From the NCBI RefSeq assembly GCF_042767895.1, contig NC_091550.1, positions 10,095,380-10,122,879 of the forward strand: a stretch of DNA of 27,500 nt, read 5' to 3'. The notes below the pieces were generated by a model. That model was not told where the DNA came from, ran no database searches, and worked only from the letters and a program-made list of their open reading frames with translations. This document shows positions 11,461 through 21,320 of the stretch, one piece after another. This DNA is from Penaeus vannamei. Lineage: Eukaryota; Arthropoda; Malacostraca; Decapoda; Penaeidae. Every line of letters begins with the position of its first letter. Within the stretch, counting starts at the first letter, position 1. Both the position numbers and the translations under genes were made by a program.

Positions 11461-11735
11461 CTTCATATATCGCTGGCTGTGATTATAAGACAACTATGAC
11501 ACAATCAGTCACTCAGCAACCATGAGGCTGACGCACTCACTGCCTGCTGAGTCAGCTCAATCAGCTACGTGAATTTGCCTCACTGTTTGTTCGTAAAGAG
11601 CAGCTAAGGTCTACCTAAGCGGATGCGTATGTTGCGTGTTGTGCATCATATTTAGCTGTGCGGCTTCTGTTACAGTCAGGAGTGTGGAACAGTGAACTTG
11701 AGTTCACTGCATTACTGTATATTATACATGTATAC
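11461..11735. repeat. Spacer module, copy 6
   Basis: This is a full A-class copy. It has the Maf-like palindrome at 11545-11556 and a perfect hairpin of 8-bp arms CAGTGAAC/GTTCACTG with ttga loop at 11690-11709, followed by tgcattactgtatattatac. No open frame is shared between copies. Confidence 0.8.
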
Positions 11736-11752
11736 ATTCAAACATAATGTAA

Positions 11753-11758
<6 letters not shown>

Positions 11759-11792
<34 letters not shown>
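11759..11792. repeat. (TA)17 microsatellite
   Basis: A TA tract lies about 50 bp past the module hairpin. Confidence 0.93.
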
Positions 11793-11795
<3 letters not shown>

Positions 11796-12692
11796 GAACA
11801 GATACATGCATATATGCATGTATTCATATATACATCATATATACATATACATACACATATAATAATTCGCATATACATACGTATGGATGATTATCAATAC
11901 ATTTTTTAGAAATAAGGTAACATGTTTGATGTGCTTTCTCGAAAAAGGTTCAGAACCACTGCTGTAGAGTAAGAAGTTTCAGTGAAGCGTCCTTTTGGCG
12001 AGATAAATTGTGTAGCATATTGATAATTCTAGATAGGTAGAGTAGCATTACACAATTTATGCAAAGCAAACAATACGACTTAAGAAGAGAAAATAAGTAA
12101 TTCGAATTAAGAAAAGAGACATTGACTCAGCGGTTAGGAGTTGATGAAATTTAATATATATGTGTGCGCATGCGTGCGCAAATGTATGTGGGTGTGCGTG
12201 TGTGTGTATGCACGCATTAAGTGGGTGATTGTGTGGGTGTATAAAGAAAGAATATTTTTAAAGGGGTTAGCATTCAGTAATGAGGTAAAATAGATTTTCT
12301 GTGTTAATAAGAGTGAAAAAATTAGTCAGCTGTAATATATTTAACTAGATTTGCTAATCCGATCACACCTGCACAATCATGAAATTGTAGAAATGTTTCA
12401 CAACTCACGTTTTAATCAAACAAGGCATTCGCCACTAATGACCTTAGCTGCTAACGGGGTAGATGATCTTAAATAATGAAATTAATCATAGATAGATCAC
12501 CTACATATACAGTTCAAAGGCATGTATTTATGCTTGTGGAAATATAATCAGTCGTTTGATATATGTAAGATCATTTTCCGATTCATAGCATTTACGCTTT
12601 CGCAGTTTAGTACCAAATACCAAACTATTTGGAAGCTTATCTATACACCGAACAATTTTCTGAATTAATTCTCATTTTTACTGGAAAATTGC

Positions 12693-12764
12693 GGGCCTGA
12701 CCGGGATTTGAACCCGGGACCTCTCGCACCCAAAGCGAGAATCATACCCCTAGACCATCAGGCC
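12693..12764 (-). tRNA. tRNA-Pro-TGG: tRNA-Pro (anticodon TGG), copy 7, chimeric flanks
   Basis: The 72-nt body is identical to copy 1, with the anticodon at 12730-12732 and terminator AAAA at 12685-12688. The 3' flank is B class (ctgaattaattctcatttt before ctggaaaattgcg). The 5' flank is A class (gattatattttatat, then ttatcggtaatgcct). The change of class falls at or within the tRNA, which points to recombination or gene conversion through the gene. An antisense frame over it gives a peptide with LAPKARIIPLDHQ, an artefact. Confidence 0.97.
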
Positions 12765-13065
12765 GATTATATTTTATATCAGTCCTTTTGTAGATTATAT
12801 GATAGCTCCATTTTTTCTGTTATCGGTAATGCCTACAAAGCATTTATGAATCATTGCCATTGCATACCATTATTATTATTGTTATTACTATTACATTGTA
12901 ATTATTGCCATTTTTATTTATATTATTATTAATGCATAAAATCTATAAGTAACATATTTTTGTAACTATACACCTTGCATTATAATTTCACTTGCCTATG
13001 TTTTTAATAAAGGAGAAAGAAGAATATCAATCAAAACTGTTAATCAAAGAATTTTAAATGTAGAG

Positions 13066-13335
13066 CTTCATATGCCGTAGGCTGGGATTGTCTGACAACT
13101 AAGACACAATCAGTCACTCAGCAACCATGAGGCTGACGCACTCACTGCCTGCTGAGTCAGCTCAATCAGCTACGTGAATTTGCCTCATTGTTAGCTCGTA
13201 AAGAGCAGCTAAGGTCTACCTAAGCGGATGCGTATGTTGCGTGTTGTGCATCATATTTAGCTGTGCGGCTTCTGTTACAGTCAGGAGTGTGGAACAGTGA
13301 ACTTGAGTTCACTGCATTACTATATATCATGCATG
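13066..13335. repeat. Spacer module, copy 7
   Basis: This is a full A-class copy nearly identical to copies 6 and 9. The Maf-like palindrome is at 13150-13161 and the 8-bp hairpin with ttga loop at 13295-13314. Confidence 0.8.
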
Positions 13336-13404
13336 TATATATTCATACATGTATAATGCACATATATATGAATAAATACATGCATATTTACATTTATGCG
13401 TGTG

Positions 13405-13410
<6 letters not shown>

Positions 13411-13443
<33 letters not shown>
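13411..13443. repeat. (TA)16 microsatellite
   Basis: A pure TA tract within ACAT-like sequence. Confidence 0.93.
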
Positions 13444-13446
<3 letters not shown>

Positions 13447-14227
13447 TGCATACATATATACATTATATATACATATACATATACATACATACATACATAA
13501 TCATTCGTATATACATACGTGTGTATGATTATCAATACATTTTTAGGAATAGGGTAATATGCTTCATGTGCCTTATCGAAAAAGATCCAGAACCACTTCT
13601 ATAGAGTAAGAAGCGTCCTTTTGGTGAGATAAATTGTGCAGCATATTGATACTTCTAGACAGATAGAGCAACGTTAAGCAATTTATGTAAAGCAAATAAT
13701 ACAACTTAAGAGAAGATAAGGAAATCCAATTAATAAGAAAAGGAACATTGACTCAGCGATGAGGAATTGAGGAATTTATATATGTGTGTGTGCATGTGCG
13801 CTTGTGTTTGTGTGCGCGCATAAAGTGGGTGTTTGTGTGGGTGGATTAAGAAAGAATATTTCTTTGAAGGGGTTAGCATTCAGTAATAAGGTAAAAGTAG
13901 TTTTTTGCGTTGATAAGAGTAAAATCATTATTAAGGAGTATTATATTTAGCTAGATTTGCTAACCCGAAGAGCATGATAAGAAACAAGATCACATCTGCA
14001 CAATCATGAAATTTTAGAAATGTTTCACAACTCACATTTAAATCCCACAAGGTATTCGCCGCCGCTAATTACCTTAACTACTGATGCGATATATAATCTT
14101 AAATAATAAAATTGATCATACATAGATCACCTACATAAACAGTTCATAAACATGTATTTATGCGTGTACAAATATATCCAGTCGTTTGATACATGTACGA
14201 TCATTTTACGTTTCATAGTATTTAGGC

Positions 14228-14257
14228 TTCCGCAGTTTAGTACTAAACTATGCGGAA
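14228..14257. repeat. Hairpin 3' of tRNA copy 8 (best copy)
   Basis: The outer arms ttccgca (14228-14234) and tgcggaa (14251-14257) pair perfectly. Between them lies the perfect palindrome gtttagtactaaac (14235-14248), leaving only a 2-nt bulge. It ends 76 nt from the tRNA 3' end, past the terminator at 14326-14329. Confidence 0.8.
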
Positions 14258-14333
14258 ACTCTTACCTGTTATTATCTATACGCCGTTCTCATATGTGCAA
14301 TTTTCTGAATTCTCATTTGTACTGGAAAATTGC

Positions 14334-14405
14334 GGGCCTGACCGGGATTTGAACCCGGGACCTCTCGCACCCAAAGCGAGAATCATACCCCTAGACCATC
14401 AGGCC
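14334..14405 (-). tRNA. tRNA-Pro-TGG: tRNA-Pro (anticodon TGG), copy 8
   Basis: The sequence is identical to copy 1, with the anticodon at 14371-14373 and terminator AAAA at 14326-14329. Both flanks are B class, with the 5' block at about 14420-14512. It is the counterpart of copy 5 in the 5.02-kb-offset duplication. Confidence 0.97.
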
Positions 14406-16085
14406 GGTTTCTAAGTAAAGATTAGAAAGTCGGTCTGTCTCTAGCTCACTCGTGCACGATCAGGCTGCTAGTCATCATGGCTCTGCTCTTCCCTGCTTTC
14501 GTTAAGGCCTAAAGTGCATTATGGCATCATTTCATTTCCATTAACATTATTGTTGTTTTATGCAGATTATTATTATGATTCTTATCATTAGGATCATTAC
14601 TATTGCTATCACTATTAAAATTATACCATCATATTATTTTTATCACTAGCATTTATTATTACTATCATTTCTATTCTATTATTATCATTACTGTTATTAA
14701 ACCTGTTATCATTACTACAGTTAATATTTTTTAAATATTGATGTTATCGTGATCGTATCATGTTATGATGTGAAACTGCAGTTGCTGAGACACACGAAAG
14801 AACAAAGGTGAATTTACTCATGCACACACACATAATCACATTCACACCGCCTACTGCAAATTCAAAACTACTAATGTAACACTATAAACAAATCCAGGCA
14901 TTTCGCTAAGCAACCCCGACCGAACAAACTACTTTATATCTCGTAACGGAATAATGACTTCACATCTCATGGTTTTAACGGGACAGGTGTGTTTGGTCCA
15001 AGAATATCACTTTCACAGCAACTGGCTCGACAACATCAAGGAGGTATTAAACTAAACCTTGGTAGGATTTTTAGGCTTTACCATCAGCACATTCTCATGC
15101 TGAAGTGAAGCTCTTCCTCCGACATCCCCCTTCCTCTGAGCTGATACTAGGAATGAACTGATTACCAAAAACCCGTGAATCCCAGCCCGAGAATATTATG
15201 GTAGTTTTAGTGTGTAACGGAATGTGATAGAAAAGCAGATAGAGAAACTCGGAAAACCTACACACTTGGTGGCAGGATTGTGTATATATTTTACAGTGCT
15301 AATATATAAAGTATATATTAAATGTATAATATAATTTGCTATATTATCAATTCGTTTGCTTCATATAGAAAAATATTTATCACATCTATTAATCAGAGAT
15401 ATATGTCGCAGGTCGTGGGTGTTGACACGTATGACAGTCAATTAGCAACCCTGAGACTGACGTGTTCATTGCGTACTTAGCTCTCTCAACTGGTTAAGAT
15501 TCTCCTAGGCGTATTGTGCAGTATATGTAACTGCTCAGGTTTTGTTACAAGCTGAGGTGTAAAAAGTGAACTTGAGTTTAATGTTTTGCTATTGAGCATC
15601 ATACATATATGTATACATTCATACACGCACAACACAGACGCATATATACATATACAGATGCATACATACATATATCATATATGCAGACATGTGTATATAT
15701 GTATATATGTAGATATAAATGCACTAATGTATATTCATTCATATATACACGTGTTTCGGATTATCAATACATATTTTGAGAATGGGATTAACATGCTTGA
15801 TGTAATTGTTGCAAAGTAAGAGATTTCAATGAAGCGTCTTTTTGATAGTAAATGTGCATAGATAGAGTAACAATTAAACCGCTGAATTGAAGCAAATAAA
15901 ATCATTAATAAAAGATTAGAAAAGAAATATAGACTCCGCGATTAGTAACTGATAAAGTTGATAAATTTCCCGTTTCACAGCAATTGGGCTTACGCATGGT
16001 TTAGTAAGAATAGTGTTCTTGTCTGTTAATACCTTTACGCCATACTTCTTTGTTTTATTAATCCTCATTTTGCTTGCAAATTGAT
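14406..16085. repeat. Spacer, B-class 5' side to A-class 3' side
   Basis: It has the same order as 9387-11065 and is almost identical to it over long stretches, for example 15280-15830 against 10260-10810. It holds an ATT/ATC tract (14565-14710), a spacer module (15400-15620) and ACAT-like sequence. The A-class (AT)n tract is absent here too. Confidence 0.8.
15400..15620. repeat. Spacer module, copy 8
   Basis: This B-class form is almost the same as copy 5 of the module and has the same weakened hairpin. Confidence 0.7.
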
Positions 16086-16136
16086 GGGCCTGCTTGGGAT
16101 TTAAACCCGAGAATCATATCCTTAGACCATCAGGCC
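16086..16136 (-). pseudogene. tRNA-Pro pseudogene (anticodon arm deleted), copy 9
   Basis: It is 51 nt long with the same 21-nt deletion and the same B-box C-to-T change as copy 6, so both descend from one broken gene. It has its own extra changes in the D arm (atatccttag). The terminator is reduced to three A (16078-16080 on the plus strand), so that is decayed too. Confidence 0.95.
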
Positions 16137-16480
16137 GATTATGAAAAAAATAAAAAAAATAAATAGTCCTGCACCTTGTATCATAGTAACATTGCTCCGT
16201 TTTTTCTGTTATCGGTAATGCCTAAAGAACATTTAGGAATGATTGCCACTGCATAACATTATTGTTATTACTATAGCTATTATTGTGTTATTATCAACAT
16301 CACTGTTATCATTGCCATTATTTTTATTGTTATTATCTTTATTATTAATGCATTAAATATATGTAACATATATTTGTAACTATACACTTTATAGTACCTC
16401 ATTTGCCTGTGTTTTTAATAAAGGAAAAATACGAATATCAATCAAAATTGTTAATCAAAGAAATTTAAATGTAGAGCTTC

Positions 16481-16745
16481 ATTTATCGCTGGCTGTGATT
16501 ATAAGACAACTATGACACAATCAGTCACTCAGCAACCATGAGGCTGACGCACTCACTGCCTGCTGAGTCAGCTCAATCAGCTGCCTGAATTTGCCTCACT
16601 GTTTGCTCGTAAAGAGCAGCTAAGGTCTACCTAAGCGGATGCGTATGTTGCGTGTTGTGCATCATACTTAGCTGTGCGGCTTCGGTTACAGTCAGGAGTG
16701 TGGAACAGTGAACTTAAGTTCACTGCATTACTGTATATCATACAT
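16481..16745. repeat. Spacer module, copy 9
   Basis: This is an A-class copy with the Maf-like palindrome at 16561-16572. In this copy the loop reads ttaa, so the hairpin (16706-16725) becomes a perfect 20-bp palindrome. Confidence 0.8.
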
Positions 16746-16791
16746 GAATAATGCATATATATATGAACAGATATATACATTTATACGTGTG

Positions 16792-16795
<4 letters not shown>

Positions 16796-16831
<36 letters not shown>

Positions 16832-16935
16832 CAGATACATACATGCATGTATACGTGCACACATACATCTATGTATATGTGTGCATATATATATACATAT
16901 ATATATACATATATATATGTATATATATATATATT
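16796..16935. repeat. (AT)n / ACAT compound microsatellite
   Basis: A pure AT tract at 16796-16828 is followed by ACAT-like units and interrupted AT tracts up to 16935. The right end coincides with a rearrangement junction, so the tract may have served as the breakpoint. Confidence 0.9.
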
Positions 16936-17449
16936 AATCCCAGCTACTGACACGGTAGAAGATTTTGAATTATAAAATTAACCGTACATACAATACAAAC
17001 GCTTGTATTTATGCGTTGCAATTATAACCAGTCGTTTGATACGTGTACGATCATTTTCCGTAACATAGCATTTGGGCTTCCGCAGTTTAATACCAAGTAC
17101 CAAATTATGCGAAAGCTCTTGCCTATTGATATCTGTACGCTGTGCAATTTTCTAAATTCATTCTCATTTTATTAATACATATTTTGTGAATGGGATTAAC
17201 ATGCCTTATGTAACTGTTGAAGAGTAAGAGATTTTAATGAAGCGTCATTTCAATAATATGCTGTGCAGTATATTCATAATTCTAGATAGAGTAACAATTA
17301 CGCAAATAAATTGAAGCAAATAAAATAACTTACGAGATCAGAAAAGGAATATAGACTCCGCGATTAGCAATTGATAAAGTTGATGAAAAATTATAGTTCA
17401 CTGCATTAATGTATGTTATACATGTATACATTCGAACATGCATAATGTA

Positions 17450-17452
<3 letters not shown>

Positions 17453-17509
<57 letters not shown>
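17453..17509. repeat. (AT)28 microsatellite
   Basis: A pure AT tract lies in the A-class 3' flank, corresponding to 6161-6204. It is preceded by a copy of the tatacatgtatacattc motif that normally follows the spacer module. Confidence 0.94.
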
Positions 17510-17510
<1 letters not shown>

Positions 17511-17653
17511 CCAGTTATTAATCAGTTTATATGTTTTTTTTCCGTTTCACGGCAATTGGGCTTACGCATGGTTTAGTACAAAAGGTGCTTTTCTCTGTTA
17601 ATATCTTTACGCCATACTTTTTTTTATATATATAATTTTGCTTGGAAAATGAC

Positions 17654-17725
17654 GGGCCTGACCGGGATTTGAACCCGGGACCTCTCGCACCCAAAGCGAG
17701 AATCATACCCCTAAACCATCAGGCC
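17654..17725 (-). tRNA. tRNA-Pro-TGG: tRNA-Pro (anticodon TGG), copy 10, D-stem variant, chimeric flanks
   Basis: It differs from copy 1 at one base: plus-strand ctaaacc in place of ctagacc, which makes a D-stem C:G pair a T:G wobble and also alters the A box (TGGTTTAGGGG). It is probably still functional. The anticodon is at 17691-17693 and terminator AAAA at 17646-17649. The 3' flank is A class (tacgcatggtttagtac) and the 5' flank is B class (ttagaaagtcggtctg), the opposite combination to copy 7. Confidence 0.95.
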
Positions 17726-18679
17726 GGTTTCTAAGTAAGATTAGAAAGTCGGTCTGTCTCTAGGTCACTCGTGCACGATCAGGCTGCTAGTCATCATAGC
17801 TCTGGTCTTCCCTGCTTTTGTTAAGACCTAAAGAACATTATTGTTGTACTATGCATCTTATTATTCTGAATATTATAGTTATGATCATTACTATTGCTAT
17901 CACTATTATTATTATTATTAATTATCATATTACTTTTATCAGTAGCAATGTAACATTTATTATTACTATCATTACTATTCAATTAGCCCCATTACTGTTG
18001 TTAAACCTGTTATCATCACTACAGCTATTTTTTAATATTGATGTTATCGTCATATGATATCAAACTACAGTTGCTGAGACACACGAAAGAACAAAGGTGA
18101 ATTTACCCATACACACACACACACATGTTCACATTCACGCTGTCTACTGCAAATTCAAAACGGCTAATGTGACACTATAAACAAGCCCAGGCATTTCGCA
18201 AACTACCTGATTTTGCATAACGAAAGAATGATTTCACATACCATATGTATAATCTTAACGGGACAAGTGTGTTTGGTCCAAGAACTAGCTTGACAGCATC
18301 AAGGAGATAATAAACTACACTTTGATATGATTAAGTTTTGTCATCAGTACATTCTCATACTGAAGTGAAGATCCTACGTCATTTTTTCCTCCTGAGAAGA
18401 GCTAGGGAGAACTGATCACTTTAAACCCGTGAATTTCAACCTGGTAGTAACATGGTAACATGGCAGTTTTGGTGTTTAACGGAATGTTGTCAGAAAAAAA
18501 AAACAGGTAGAGAAACTCGGAAAACCTGGACGCTTGGTGGTAGGATAGTTTGTATGTTTTACAGTGGTAATATATAAAACATATATTACATGTATTATAC
18601 AACTTGCTGTATTAAAAACTTGGTTACCTGATAAGGAAAAACCTATCAGTTAAATCTATTAATCAGAATAATCTAAAGA

Positions 18680-18891
18680 TATATGCCGCAGGTCGTGGGT
18701 GTTAACACGTATGAGACAGTCAGTCAGCAATCCTGAGAATGACGCTCATTGCCTGCTTAGTCAGCTTACTCAACTGCCTGACCCTACGTCACTCTTCGTA
18801 AGCACCAGCTAAGCTCTGCTTAAGCTTTACTTAAAACTTTTCTTTCGAGCAGCGATGTAGATGTGAACTTGAGTTCATTGTATTTCTGTTT

Positions 18892-18895
<4 letters not shown>
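18680..18895. repeat. Spacer module, copy 10
   Basis: It starts at atatgccgcaggtcgtgg. The middle has ttcgtaagcaccagctaag, and the hairpin is reduced to TGAAC/GTTCA. Confidence 0.65.
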
Positions 18896-19070
<175 letters not shown>

Positions 19071-19458
19071 CACACAAATGAATATTCATTCATATATACA
19101 CTTGTGTGCAGGATGATTGTTTTGTTTGTTTTTTTATTTGTGTGTGTGTGTGTGTGAATGAGATTAACATGCGTGATAGATTGCAGCACGTTCATAATTC
19201 TAGATGGAGTAACAATTAATCAACTAAATCGAAGAAAATAATACAACCTAAGAGAATTTGATTTAATTAGAAAAGGAAAATCGACTTACCAATCAATAGC
19301 TGATAAAGCTGAAACTGATCAATTTACGTAAGGTAAATTGAATTTTCACAGCATCAAAGTTCCGTATTGTTTAGTACGGAAGGTACCTTTGTTTCTTAAT
19401 TGCTTAATATCATTACGTCTCACATCGTTTTTATTTTTCATTTTGACTGGAAAATGAC

Positions 19459-19530
19459 GGGCCTGACCGGGATTTGAACCCGGGACCTCTCGCACCCAAA
19501 GCGAGAATCATACCCCTAGACCATCAGGCC
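19459..19530 (-). tRNA. tRNA-Pro-TGG: tRNA-Pro (anticodon TGG), copy 11
   Basis: The sequence is identical to copy 1, with the anticodon at 19496-19498 and terminator AAAA at 19451-19454. The 3' flank resembles A class while the 5' block (about 19545-19635) is B class, so the flanks are mixed as in copy 10. Confidence 0.97.
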
Positions 19531-19744
19531 GGTGCTAGTGGAATGATTAGAAAGTCGGTCCGTCTCTAGCTTGGTCATAACGAATCCAGCTGCCAGTCTA
19601 TAGCTCCGCTCTTCCCTGCAAGCGTTATGGTCTAAAGAGCATTATGGAATCATTATCATTTCATTATTTTTGTTGCTCATATATTATGGTTATAATTACT
19701 GTCATTATGTATTGTTATTTGTAGTATCATTGGTATTAGGGGCC

Positions 19745-19760
19745 GGGGACAATTGTCCCC
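19745..19760. repeat. Perfect 16-bp palindrome
   Basis: The sequence ggggacaattgtcccc is its own reverse complement. It is set in G/C-rich sequence (ggggcc on the left, tatgcccc on the right) that is foreign to the AT-rich surroundings. It is found only in the two 2.55-kb units and may be a piece of an old mobile element. Confidence 0.85.
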
Positions 19761-20280
19761 TATGCCCCTTTATAAATCTGCCCTTGATTATAAGGTGTAT
19801 GCATGATTTTAATGAATTGCAATCACTAGGAGAATGGATACTCAGAAACCACAATTACTGAGAAACGCGAGAGGACAGGGGAGCACGCGCACGCGCACAC
19901 ACACACACGCACAGTAAGTCTCTTAGATCCACTGCAAATTTAAAACTACCAATGTAAAACTATAAACCATTGTTGGTATTTCGCAAAGAAACCAAGAAGA
20001 CAAGAAACTACATATGATTTTTAATTTATTTCTTTATTAGCACATACTCATTCAGAAGTGAAGATCCTCCGCCATGCTATTTCCTCTGAGCTGATATTAG
20101 GAATGGACAAATATCAACAAACCTTGGGATTATCTGCAGTTTTGGTGGATACCGGACAGATGGCAGAGGAAAAGTAGAGAGAGACAGGGGAAACTCACTT
20201 GACGGCAGGATATTATTTATATTATATAATCGTAATGTACAAATAAATAAATATATGTGAGTGTGTGTGTAATATAAATG

Positions 20281-20545
20281 TAAATGTCGCAGTCCGTGAG
20301 TGTTTGACACGTATGACAAAGGCAATTCCTCGGTAACCCTTAGGGAGACGGGCTTAGTGCCTGCTTAGCTCACTCGCCTGCCTGACCCTGCCTCCCTGTT
20401 TCTTCGTAAACAGCAGCTAAGGTCTACCTTAACCGATTTGCGTATTGCGTAATGCGCTCTATATTTAGCTGCGCGTCTTCTGTTACAAGCAGAGGTGCAG
20501 AACAGTGAGCCCGAGTTCACTGCATTACTCTATATCATAAATGTA
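20281..20545. repeat. Spacer module, copy 11a
   Basis: This is a full-length copy with gcagctaaggtctacctta. The hairpin (20503-20522) has CAGTGA and TCACTG arms with an enlarged loop. It is followed by ACAT/ATGCAT-rich sequence. Confidence 0.75.
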
Positions 20546-20725
20546 TATATTCATACATGTTTAATACATGCGTATATTCATGAATATTTTCATGCATACA
20601 CAGATACATGCATGTATATAGATACATTATGTATGCATATACATACATGCAAACATTTATGCAATGTATTTCATATATGTATACGTGTTCCTGATCATCA
20701 ATACACGATGATAGGATAGTGTAAT

Positions 20726-20830
20726 CGGCCGATTTCAAACGATTAGAAAGTCGGTCTCTAGCTCACTCATGCACGATCCGGCTGCCAGTCATAATAGCTC
20801 TGCTCTTCCCTGCTACCGCTAAAGGATAAA
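20726..20830 (-). pseudogene. tRNA locus remnant: 5' block kept, tRNA deleted
   Basis: The B-class 5' block (gattagaaagtcggtctcta onward) is intact and well conserved. In place of a tRNA there is only cggcc, possibly the last five bases of a lost gene. The sequence to the left (ataggatagtgtaat) corresponds to the gaatagggtaacatg stretch, which normally lies about 700 bp away from the tRNA. The deletion thus removed the tRNA body, the terminator and the 3' flank. Confidence 0.7.
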
Positions 20831-21054
20831 GAGCGTTGTGGAATCACCGTTTGTCATTTCATTATCATTATTGTTTACATATTTGTTATCTTTATAATTG
20901 CTACCATTATCATTATTTGTTTTATTATTAAAATATTGAATATTAAATTTAAATGTAAGCAATCTTAAAAAGAAAGGAAAACTGGGCTAAGAATCCCTGC
21001 TAAGGAAATATGAAATATATCGATCAATCTCGGTAATCTAAAAATATAGTTACG

Positions 21055-21320
21055 TATATAGCAGGCCGTAGATGTTTGACATGTATGGCAGAGTCAGTCA
21101 CTCAGCAACTCTGAGGCTGACGCGATCAGGACCTGCTTAGTCAGCTCACTCCACTGCCTGACGCTGCTTCAATGTTTCTTCGAAGACAACAGCTAAAATT
21201 TACCTAAGCCGATGTGTTTAATGTGTATTGTGCAGTATATTTCGCTGTGTAGCTGCTATTGTAACACGAATTAGAGAATAGCGAACTTGAGTAAACTGTA
21301 TTATTGTGTATTATACATGT
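21055..21320. repeat. Spacer module, copy 11b
   Basis: It starts at tatagcaggccgtagatg. It keeps tcagtcactcagcaactctg and a diverged acaacagctaaaatttac. The hairpin is lost because the right arm reads gtaaactg. It belongs to a third, more diverged sequence class. Confidence 0.7.

Larger units (their letters stand above)
11117..12692. repeat. Spacer, A-class 5' side to B-class 3' side
   Basis: This contains the A-class 5' flank (ttatcggtaatgcctaaag near 11181), an ATT/ATC tract (11225-11330), the spacer module (11461-11735), an (AT)n tract and the aataaggtaacatgtttg stretch. A TG/CG tract (12160-12240) and a B-class 3' flank follow. The 3' hairpin is degenerate (12598-12632, tttcgcag with a mismatched right arm). 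Confidence 0.8.
12765..14333. repeat. Spacer, A-class 5' side to B-class 3' side
   Basis: It contains an A-class 5' flank, a short ATT/ATC tract (12865-12935), the spacer module (13066-13335), an (AT)n tract, ACAT repeats to 13500 and the conserved gaatagggtaatatgcttc stretch. A TG/CG tract (13784-13820) and a B-class 3' flank with a strong hairpin (14228-14257) follow. Confidence 0.8.
16137..17653. repeat. Rearranged spacer with two junctions and one lost tRNA
   Basis: The A-class 5' flank, ATT/ATC tract (16255-16350), spacer module (16481-16745) and AT/ACAT repeats run to 16935. There the sequence jumps to the end of an A-to-B spacer (taatcccagctactga), missing several hundred bases. A B-class 3' flank follows with a decayed hairpin (about 17088-17116). 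It stops at ttctcatttt (17170), exactly where ctggaaaat and a tRNA should follow. It instead continues with aatacatattttgtgaatgg from the middle of a B-to-A spacer. An (AT)n tract and an A-class 3' flank precede copy 10. Confidence 0.7.

Noticed and set aside
12708..12932. Open frame starting with NPGPLAPKARIIPLDHQ (also at 22009-22197)
   Set aside because: It reads the antisense strand of the tRNA-Pro genes and then ATT/ATC repeats. The same peptide appears at each tRNA in that frame and is a known kind of annotation artefact.
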